Positions 9,091 to 16,486 of a stretch of DNA of 16,486 nucleotides are shown here, piece by piece. Made by a program: the position numbers and the translations under genes. This DNA comes from Phoronis ovalis (lineage: Eukaryota > Phoronida > Phoronidae): the NCBI GenBank assembly GCA_028565635.1, contig JAOXYB010023580.1, positions 1 to 16,486 on the forward strand, written 5' to 3'. Position 1 is the stretch's first letter. The number at the start of each line of letters is the position of its first letter. The notes beneath the pieces are model-generated. The model made no database searches and had not been told where the DNA came from. It saw nothing but the letters and a program-made list of their open reading frames with translations.

Positions 9091-9312
9091 CTAGAACAAC
9101 ACTACTGCCTCATTTTGAAAAGGATGGAGTATAGACACGTGTTGTTCCACTGCAGTTTCTAAGTCAGCTGTGGTGAAAACTGCCGGGGGATAGTTATTGC
9201 TCCCTAGGCCATGAATTCTTGACGTAAATAGCAATTTCCGTGTGCACCTGACTGCAAGGCCAGCTAAATTTATAAGTAAATAGATTACAATTAAATCAAC
9301 AGTCCTGAACAT
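9091..9312 (-). CDS. Weak candidate small ORF, 73 codons with a hydrophobic N-terminus
   Basis: The frame starts MFRTVDLIVIYLLINLAGL, which could be a signal anchor or signal peptide, followed by a basic CTRKLLFTSR and a more polar tail ending AVVLF. It is unrecognised. Codon use is less AT-driven than in neighbouring frames, and GTTTTCACCACAG inside it resembles a splice acceptor, so part of it could be an exon instead. No promoter, poly(A) signal or partner exon was identified. It may well be chance. Confidence 0.15.
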   Translation of the reverse strand: MFRTVDLIVIYLLINLAGLAVRCTRKLLFTSRIHGLGSNNYPPAVFTTADLETAVEQHVSILHPFQNEAVVLF

Positions 9313-11750
9313 TATACCTGAATGGTGTCAGATTTTCTTTTATCCTCGTAAATTTCCCCTCAGTCAATGATTATAACCTTCACTGAATCCCGAATAATAT
9401 AAATATGATAAGGATCTTACTTTGTTTGTTTACACGTATTTTGGCTATTATAGTTAACACGGATATTAGATGGTGTATAAATATATGTCATTAAAAGCTT
9501 AAAACTTTTGATTTATTCATTTAAACTTACCGTGGGTGTGTATTTATTATAAAGGTAAGCTCAATTTAACCTGTATAGATACCTGGGTTGGTACATTGAT
9601 GATATCTTCAACTATAAATAAAATTGTAAGACGGGAATGGAATATCTCACATAGAAATTATTATATACAAGCACCTACAATTTTTAATTTTTATGTTTTT
9701 CGACCCACACGTGCTTCTTGCGTGTTTATTGAGACATTATTTTCGCCTAATTATTCCATTTATATAATTATTATGAATGTTTTTTTAAATAGGCTACAAA
9801 AAGGAATTTAATCTTAGTTGTTCAAACTTTTAGAAAGTTACGCTACCAAATGTGGACGAATTGTTAAAATATCAAAAAATAAATCGAATGAAATGAAAGC
9901 AAAATTTTGCTGTTTACTCCCGGGTATTTACTGTGGTAATTTGATGCCTCTTAGCTAGCGTAAACATCACCTGTCTATTGGCAAACAAAGGCGATGTCGG
10001 ATTTTCCATAAGCAGAGTGACTGGCCTGTTAGGAAATTAAAGTTACAAATAGAGAGATATATCTGTGTAGGGTTAAAATAGGTAAGCAATGCCAATAAAA
10101 ACTTGATCAATGATTCTTGTTTGAACTCGTAGAAGTATTTTGCATGATGTGGTAATTATTAAAATGTAATATTTGGCTAAAGGTGATCAACATATTCACT
10201 ATATTTCCCGGCAGTTCAAACGGTATTTAGGACAACACGGCTCTGGCAGAAAATAAATTAAAAACTTATAATGAAGGAGAAAGTCACATAGTTGAATGAG
10301 ATATTTTACGTACATATTGGATTGCTCCACCTGCGTGTACAGGTATGTTTTAGTGCGCAACGTGCTTGTGCATTCAGCTTTCCTTGTCAGTGACGTGTGG
10401 GGGTTTTATTAAAAGCAATTATATTAAAAATCAAATAACAATTCGTCACTGTAACTGATCGATAAATACATAGATCATAATGCCTTGTTTACATCTTTAT
10501 TAAAACATAAGTACTTGAATTGAAGGTGCAACTGTTTACCACATTCAAAAGGAAACAATTAGTAAAGATATTTTAATTAAATTATTAGTTATCATAACAT
10601 GTCACATTTTCACGCACTGCACACAATTAGCCAACGCTGATAAAAACGGAGCTGATTGCTCAGTGTTGTGAGACGCAGTCAAGGGGAGAATTCTATACTC
10701 GTTTTCAGTTTTCAGAACATAGCAGCTGGTGTTTTGCAATGCAGTTAGCACCTTTCTCGACTGTACTCAAGCAGTTTTAATTTATTGTAAAATGCTTAAC
10801 TCCCGGGGCTTAACACAATCTACAGTTTACGCGACCTACGTAACACCTATAAAATATATATGCACATGACTGAACGTGAAGCCTTACAGGTGGGACTAAT
10901 ATATCTACTTACAGTCACTGCATAATTTGGAATATACTGTGTACCCTTAAATAATTCCTTAAACAATCACGGGACAACTCGCCGCTTTTTCCAGAAGTTA
11001 CACGTGAAACGATCTTGTATATCATACATTTTAATAAACTAACATTAATCCCACCTAAACAAGTACTTACTGTGAGTTAGATCGCAGATCGTCGAAACAA
11101 ATCTCCGGTCTTTATTGCAAGAATAAATAATGGTTCGAGGTTTGAATAAGAAAACTGTTAGTAAACTTCTAGCGACAGTGTTGTTCTAATCACGGGTTCA
11201 AGTGCGATATCGGATCTCATGTTTTGACATCAAAGAAAAGTTCATGCTATGGTTCATACCGGGTGCACTTTGCGTTGTGATCATTAGCTGTTATTTAATC
11301 TGATAAAACACCATCTTAATTGATAAGCATGATAAGTATATTGGTAACCGTCTGTGTTAATTGTGTTATTCTTGCTACATACTTGCTTGTTTAGTTTAAA
11401 ACAACAATTTATACTGTATCGCATAGCAAATTAATGGCCCCTTCAAGTGGTTTCTTCATTTTTTTAGTATTAGTTTTCCTATAGAACTTGCTGCGTATTT
11501 CGTTTAAATGGAACAGTTAACTAATAAATTACATTAAAACAATATACCAAAGCATTGTGCAATAACTGAAGAAGATCACCATGTATCATACTAGTACTGC
11601 CAGTTCATTTTTCGTGCAGGCATGATCATCAACATTTTTGCTGTTTCATGTTGAACCCGGAAAAATTCCAACAGCGAATGACAAAATTCGTAGATCAATC
11701 ATATAATCCCATCAAATTTTGTTAAATTTTCCTTTAAAAAGCTGAGATGT
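9313..11750. other. Gene-free AT-rich intergenic stretch
   Basis: Nothing with protein-like composition or matching splice signals was found on either strand. The frame at 9536-9811 (+, 91 codons) is rich in Ile, Asn and Tyr from AT-rich codons and matches no family I know. No tRNA-like B box, clear inverted repeat or long direct repeat was noticed. Confidence 0.5.
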
Positions 11751-11751
11751 G

Positions 11752-11955
11752 TACGTGCCAATTCCTCTCTTATTGAGTCCGCTTTTGTGTAAAATCAACC
11801 AAACTTGCCAGCACAAAATAGAGAAAGAGAAAATTCTATAGTTATTTTCTTATAAAAAAATAAAGAGGTGTAAATATTAAATACGATCTGTCATTTCTCC
11901 TGAACTTAGCTTTTAGATTTTAGTAAAATCAATTAAAACTACAAGCGCAAAATAA
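11752..11955 (+). repeat. Diverged tandem duplication, unit about 130 bp
   Basis: The segments 11752-11821 and 11882-11955 align in the same order: TACG, a CTCT/CTCC block, a GCTTTT block, GTAAAATCAA, then AGC-CAAAATA. They differ by many substitutions and small gaps. The period is about 130 bp. Two decayed copies of a satellite-like or element-derived unit are likely; no third copy was clear on either side. Confidence 0.45.
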
Positions 11956-12440
11956 AAAAAATATAAAGTTAAAATGGATATAAGGGACATAGCTACTACA
12001 TGTATGATACCTGCAGAGCGGTTATACTTTTTTTATTATACCTTTAGATTAGCGGGTCTCCTCAAATATGTTTATAAAAAAGCATACTTTTCTTTTAGCT
12101 TAAAATTGAGGAATGAAAACTTAGAAAAATAGAATTTAACAATTTCAACTCTACTGACACAATTCCCTGATATATTAAAAAAATGAAATCACAATCTTTT
12201 AAAAGTTTTCAAGTTATATATCAACTACAGTTATAATTAATACAACAATAGTTGTTAGAAGTAATGATTAGTGCCGCACAAGAATCTCTCAATTTATCAT
12301 TACCTGTCGTGTTCAGTGTCAATTAAAATTCGATTTTCAGTTAAAACATATATAACAATACTTTTCACAAAATCGATATGAAATATATATATATGTATAT
12401 ATATCTATAAACCAAGTGATTGGTAAAAAATGAGATGCAA
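11956..12440. other. AT-rich DNA downstream of the DsbA-like gene, with an (AT)n run
   Basis: No gene was seen. An interrupted (AT)n microsatellite lies at 12383-12404 (broken once by TG). The poly(A) signal of the minus-strand gene lies just beyond this stretch. Confidence 0.6.
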
Positions 12441-12446
12441 TTTATT
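12441..12446 (-). promoter_or_regulatory. Poly(A) signal of the DsbA-like gene
   Basis: AATAAA on the minus strand lies about 50 nt after the stop codon at 12497. This is a short, ordinary 3' UTR and supports the gene ending here. Confidence 0.7.
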
Positions 12447-12496
12447 TAAGTAGTCAAGCAATACATTATAGATCGATAAGCGACGGTTCATACAGT

Positions 12497-14951
12497 TCAA
12501 TTATTTGATTGAAAAAGAGGATCGATGATATCTTGCCATTCTTTTAGTGTCCATGTAGTCTTTGCAGCCACGGAAATACCATTCACGAAAAACGTCGGAG
12601 TTCCAGCAACACCTCCTAAAATACATGAAATCGCTGCAGTTTCTGCTACATGAAATTTATAAAATAAACAAAAACACTGAAGTACTCGCAAGCACATTCC
12701 AAAGTTTCAATAAAAACAATGGAGTAATATAATGGAAACATCTTCTAGCATACACCAAAAAAAAGAAGCTCCTTTCAATATGACTCCCTCTTGTGTGCGT
12801 AATAAGAAACAGGAGAAACCCTATAAGATATATTTTGTATATTTCAGTATATTATATAGTTTAATTAATCTTTAAGAGTGAATATTTTTCATACAATAAG
12901 AAAGATACCACATATTTAGATGCGAAAGTTAAAGTATGTTATAGTGCATTTAAGGTTTAGCAACACTAGAATATCGGTGCATGGATTCGGTACTAACTTG
13001 TGCATCCATACTTCCATTCCAGTCTTGTCATATCATCAAGCATCCCGGAATTCATTCCATTAAGGAAAGATGTAGTATCGATCTGTGTGGCTTGCTTAGC
13101 AACACTTGCCAAAGAACTGTAAAAAGCAGCATATGATGTACAAATAATTTAATATTTAGGGTAATATCTGTATTTAATATTTTCGGTAATATCTGTATTT
13201 TCGCGCACAATATCTGTATAATTTAGCTTGCTAATTTATGTAGTTATATGTTTTATTCCCTAAATGCCGTTATATTATTGCGAACATGGAAACAGTAAAA
13301 TAGGAATAATTTAGATGGGAGGTGCATGTAATAAGTTACGCTTTTATGGGTACACAGGCAGCCGCATGATATGATATAATACAATGCTACTGTATTTTTA
13401 AGATGTTACAGGCAGATATTTAAAACTCTAACATTGCAGAAATTATGCACATGTACACAATCATTATACAGTATACGGCAAACTTTTAATTCACCGTATA
13501 AACTCTTCTAGGCATTTCTTAGGATAGAGAGTAAACGAGTTAACCAGAACGACACAAGCATACTTTCGCGCTATTTACTTACTTCAGAATTGCTTTTTCT
13601 GTCATATTTAGCGTGTCGCTGTTTGCAAATTTTGGTTGCACGCTAAACATGGCATCAATGAAATCAAACGCCGCGTTAACATCCTTTAAGGCGTAGTTGA
13701 CAACGTACGCACCCTATAAACAAAAGTAAGATATATATTAGTCGTCTAATGGAATATATCGCATCCCTACCAAATTCTTATTTTCTGCATGCATTGTTAC
13801 ATTCAAAAAATTGAAAAATGTAGATATAACCCCCAAGGTTAACTTAACGCGAAGTAGGCGGCTGATATTTTAATATCAGCCGCCTACTTCGCGTTAAGTT
13901 AACCTTAGGGGTTAACCTTGGAAGTTTTGCATTTAAAAATGCAAAACTTCTGACACTACCATGTCACCTGGCGGTAGCATCGATTATTCATCCGTTTTCA
14001 CTATGAAGTAAAACATTAATTAATCTCAAATGAATGAATGAGTTATTGAATGGATGAATGAGTGAGCGAGTGGGAGTGAGTGAACGAGCGAATGAATGAA
14101 TGAATGAACATTTATCTGTTCAAGGAACGTACATAACATAGCCCGTAAAAAGCTTATGGGTCACATAGGTTACAGTACAAATACAAAAGTACGTTTTTTT
14201 TTAATTGTAAAGGTTTTTGAAACAACACCGCAGTTTTTATACATAGAATAAATACATTCAAGTACTCTAACGACTTTTATTCCCGGGCTGTATACTCAAT
14301 GTTGCCATCATGACATACTTCTCTATTACGTTCATTCTCAGGAGTTTTGTGTTTGAACATCTACCAGTTGCAGATGAGAGGAGACGTGCTAAGAGGAAAC
14401 CAAGTGACTGGAAACATATGTACTAGAGAAAAACTGCAGGCCGGATAGCGTAATGTTGAACTAGTTAGTAGATCCGTGCATTGTCATTTTCATGGTTTCT
14501 ATATATTATGGCTATAAATTAAGTCTCCTGGGTATAGAAACCAGGAAAATACCAGTATCCTTTCTAGATATTACTTTTACTATGCAACACTGGTGTTATT
14601 AGAGTTTTAACAAAACGATATATTTTATTGATTCTACCTAATATTTTTTCTGCTAAAACAACTGGACGAACAAAATACCTGTGAAGCAATGAACGCATTC
14701 CTATGAAAAGGTAGAGGAAATTGATGCACCAGTAATCTTAGCCTACTGTCGCCGTAATGCGCCGCCACCTGCTTCATTGTTGGCCAGGCCGCTTGACTGT
14801 CGGGGCATACTAAATCTATATACACTTCTAGTTGCACTTGGGCTGTGGCACAGCCGTCCTTGTACGCGAATCCGACAGGTGCCTTCGGGATAGGAACTTG
14901 ACCTGCTACTGAAGATGCTACTGCAAAAAACACCAAGATGAATCGATCCAT
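12497..14951 (-). CDS. Secreted DsbA-like thioredoxin-fold protein with a CPDS site, four exons
   Basis: The exons (minus strand) are 14951-14679, 13713-13583, 13116-12998 and 12615-12497. Introns are GT-AG (GTATTT, GTAAGT and GTTAGT donors) and phases 0, 2 and 1 join cleanly into 213 residues. Residues 1-17 form a signal peptide (hydrophobic FILVFFAVASSVAG). EVYIDLVCPDSQAAW at 42-56 is the first beta strand and active-site loop; LVHQFPLPFHRNAF at 74-87 follows, as in DsbA-like proteins. After a helical middle comes YGC (Cys173), then GVAGTPTFFVNG (176-187), the cis-proline loop that packs against the active site. Protein ends FQSNN, with no KDEL-type signal. DsbA-family oxidoreductases use CxxC; here the second Cys is Ser (C49, S52), so a two-cysteine disulfide-exchange cycle within the motif is not possible. 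Cys34 and Cys173 are the only other cysteines in the mature chain. Roles as a monothiol isomerase, reductase or peroxidase-like factor, or as a binding protein, are open. One sequon is at N127. Confidence 0.87.
13149..13219 (-). repeat. Three tandem units of about 25 bp in intron 2 of the DsbA-like gene
   Basis: Units at 13149-13173, 13174-13198 and 13199-13219 each end AATATCTGTAT. The first two are 25 bp and differ at a few places; the third is shortened and contains CGCGCAC. This is a small intronic minisatellite. Confidence 0.8.
13827..13914. repeat. Near-perfect 88-bp palindrome (43-bp arms) in intron 1 of the DsbA-like gene
   Basis: The arms 13827-13869 and 13872-13914 are inverted copies with 42 of 43 pairs matching and only two bases (TT) between them. 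The single mismatch is the pair 13834/13907. The arms include GGTTAACTTAACGCG and GTAGGCGGCTGATATT and are richer in G and C than the surrounding intron. The structure could extrude as a cruciform in DNA or fold as a long hairpin in the pre-mRNA. Origins could be a fold-back mobile element or a template-switch event; nothing in it codes. Confidence 0.95.
13921..13950. repeat. Second perfect palindrome (14-bp arms) next to the long one
   Basis: GAAGTTTTGCATTT (13921-13934) and its exact reverse complement (13937-13950) flank AA. It begins six bases after the 88-bp palindrome ends. The spacer region repeats TTAACCTT from the long arm (13899-13906 and again 13912-13919), so the two structures look like parts of one array. 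Confidence 0.95.
14030..14108 (+). repeat. Imperfect tetranucleotide microsatellite
   Basis: Runs of TGAA, mixed with GTGA, GCGA and GTGG variants, fill this stretch, with the purest TGAA units at both ends. It lies in intron 1 of the DsbA-like gene, about 80 bp from the palindromes. Confidence 0.9.
14310..14426 (+). other. Orphan 38-codon frame with protein-like basic tail
   Basis: On the plus strand, antisense to intron 1 of the DsbA-like gene, an ATG-to-TAG frame encodes 38 residues with a tail ADERRRAKRKPSDWKHMY. The basic run followed by PSxWK reads like a piece of a real protein, perhaps a mobile-element or DNA-binding protein relic, rather than AT-rich noise. TTCATTCTCAG at 14331-14341 looks like a splice acceptor. 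I could not place it in a family, and no neighbouring exon was found. Confidence 0.2.
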
Positions 14952-15032
14952 TCTAATTTTACTTGTGCACGATAGCTTAAATTATCCTTAGCAATGTCCT
15001 CCGGTGTCACGAGGAGGAAGGAAAATATGTCC

Positions 15033-15042
15033 CAGTATATAG
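15033..15042 (-). promoter_or_regulatory. Possible TATA box of the DsbA-like gene
   Basis: CTATATACTG on the minus strand lies about 85 bp before the ATG at 14951. It would place the start of transcription near 15010 and give a leader of roughly 60 nt. The match is moderate, and other AT-rich motifs lie nearby. Confidence 0.35.
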
Positions 15043-15191
15043 ATCTTATTAGATACGGCCGTATATGAGACTGTCGATGTCTCGGGACTGTCTGCGTATT
15101 CTAACTTCTTAAGGCGGGAAATGTGTTTCACTATCAACATCACGTGAATTTCTGTTCAGATTAAATTTAGGACAGTTGCCAGTTTATCTAG

Positions 15192-15216
15192 TATATATAT
15201 ATATATATATATATAT
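15192..15216. repeat. (TA)n microsatellite
   Basis: An uninterrupted run of 12 TA units plus one T. It lies upstream of the DsbA-like gene and has no other visible role. Confidence 0.95.
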
Positions 15217-15308
15217 CTCCTGGATTTTCTTTACTCGTGACCGAGCTAGAACAGGTCAATATATATAGTCAGCATGATTCAGCAAAATCCATTCTTGTAT
15301 TAAAAAAT

Positions 15309-15366
15309 GAATATGGAGGACACGCATCTGCGTTGAATATGGAGGACACGCATCTGCGTTGAATAT
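15309..15366 (+). repeat. Exact 26-bp tandem duplication
   Basis: The unit starting GAATATGGAGGACACG occurs twice without a change (15309-15334 and 15335-15360), and a third partial unit (GAATAT) follows. Each unit contains ACGCATCTGCGT, a 4-bp-arm hairpin. Perfect identity points to a recent duplication. Confidence 0.95.
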
Positions 15367-16320
15367 CCTATCGTCGTAACAGGCATTTGGTCATTTACTG
15401 TATTAAAAAGAGACTGAATATTTTTAATATGCAACTAAATTCAAATACCTTGGCTTATGAAAATTTCAATAGCCCGGATGGCTTTGCAATCCCACCTAAT
15501 TTATATGCTTATCATATATGTAATTATAAAAAATAATTTAGGTTCAATCGCATGCAGGCTTAATTTGAGTTAACATGGACCTTAACAAGCTCATAATCAT
15601 GCATTCTGACAGCTATAGGGCCTATGTACTATACCGATTCCTGGATAGGGTTCCTGGGACAAAACGTTAGCGTTTTATTCTTGTAAGTGCCTCCACCTGG
15701 TGTTTCAGTGCTAGCGGAACGTGTCGATAATGTCCAGCTGACATCTAGCTCTAGAACAACAACTTGACAAGACTTTCTTACAGCTTTATCCTGTTTTTTT
15801 TCTCTCACTATTCTTTACTTTTTTCGCTGTCGATTTTTATGGCTTGACCTATTATGTGTAAGTAATAATGTTATTATGAGTGCACATGCAGGTCTATATT
15901 GTTTACTTTCTAAAATGGAATGTATTCCTGCTAAATGTCTTATTGTTACATAGAATATACTGGCAATCCTAAAATTTATATATTATCTCAAATTTAACTT
16001 ATTTCGTTAATTTTATTTGTTTATTGTGATGCATTGAATATATCTGAAGTGTTTATGATGTAAATTATATATCAGTAATACCTGTTTGCAAGTGCTTGTT
16101 TTGCTAGGTAACTCAAACAAGGTTTGGTATTTAGTTGGCGTAATAGGTAACTTTTAAGCATTAACGACTATTTGGACTGTAGATTTGGACTTTTTATTCC
16201 TAAAAAGCGTGAGTATAGGTTGCATAAATGTATAAAGTGGATTGATTAAGGTCAATTACGACATGTGGATCTGAAAACTATGTCCGAAGATTGAAGTCCC
16301 CGGTGGGACTGCACTCTGAA
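15367..16320. other. Gene-free stretch near the right edge
   Basis: I see no exon, promoter or recognised repeat family here. A small hairpin AAAACG-TTAG-CGTTTT lies near 15661-15676. The T-rich patch at 15795-15830 codes for nothing. Confidence 0.5.
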
Positions 16321-16329
16321 TCTGAACCC

Positions 16330-16486
16330 GGGGGGGGGGTACTCATGGTATTTTTTGGTGGGGATGTGTAGCCCAGTTGAATTTTTTTTGATTTGGATTC
16401 TATACTTCCTACTGTATTTTTTTGGATTGCTACCGTAAAGAAATTCAAAAATTTGGATTGCTACCCGCTGCTTACAGCAAATAATT
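16330..16486 (+). repeat. G10 run followed by tandem units of about 30 bp, cut by the window edge
   Basis: A run of ten G (16330-16339) leads into TACTCATGG and a G/T-rich stretch, then three units beginning TTTGGATT at 16392, 16421 and 16452. The last two share TTTGGATTGCTACC exactly (16421-16434 and 16452-16465). This looks like the start of an interspersed element or satellite array that continues past the window. A G-run followed by TACTC is something I associate with interspersed repeats in some marine invertebrates; that link is from memory and uncertain. Confidence 0.6.

Noticed and set aside
9536-9811. 91-codon plus-strand frame as a gene
   Set aside because: It is rich in Ile, Asn and Tyr as expected from random AT-rich DNA, with no recognisable domain.
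11640-11720. Second tRNA-like B box (minus-strand CCGGGTTCAACAT)
   Set aside because: No matching A box at the right distance and no cloverleaf pairing.

Overview
The window looks like nuclear DNA of a marine-type invertebrate animal. It is AT-rich. Its three protein genes are split by short GT-AG introns whose phases can be followed exactly, and the spaces between them hold decayed mobile elements, tandem repeats and palindromes. There are no bacterial-style operons. A short-chain collagen of the C4-like type (familiar from sponges, cnidarians, molluscs and brachiopods) together with a FAM167-family gene and a secreted DsbA-like gene fits a bivalve or other lophotrochozoan, or a cnidarian. 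The sequence alone does not let me choose.

Layout. 1-800: AT-rich upstream DNA. 808-2898 (+): TATA-driven, five-exon gene for a secreted, 351-residue short-chain collagen-like protein (signal peptide, coiled coil, furin-type site, seven Gly-X-Y triplets, ten-cysteine C-terminal domain), with a likely poly(A) signal at 3305. 2899-5032: space between two convergent genes, holding two inverted-repeat elements (3521-4134 and 4541-4900). The first contains a telomere-like stretch and a tRNA-like (SINE) piece. 5033-7105 (-): two-exon FAM167-family gene, 196 residues, whose 1.5 kb intron holds the 3' end of an LTR retrotransposon (LTR 5439-5689) in the same orientation. A tentative promoter and leader lie at 7380-7480. 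7480-12440: about 5 kb with no gene I can support, only weak ORFs and a diverged tandem repeat. 12497-14951 (-): four-exon gene for a 213-residue secreted DsbA-like thioredoxin-fold protein with CPDS in place of CxxC. Its first intron contains a near-perfect 43-bp-arm palindrome, a second perfect hairpin and a tetranucleotide repeat. 15000-16486: upstream DNA with an (AT)n tract, an exact 26-bp tandem duplication and, at the window edge, a G10 run followed by about 30-bp repeats.

The three genes show no evident shared pathway. The collagen-like and DsbA-like proteins both carry signal peptides and enter the secretory route, while the FAM167 protein appears intracellular. I found no convincing new multi-gene system. 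The most unusual items are the intron palindromes, the CxxS form of the DsbA-like protein, the furin-type site in the collagen-like protein and the nested repeats between the convergent genes.
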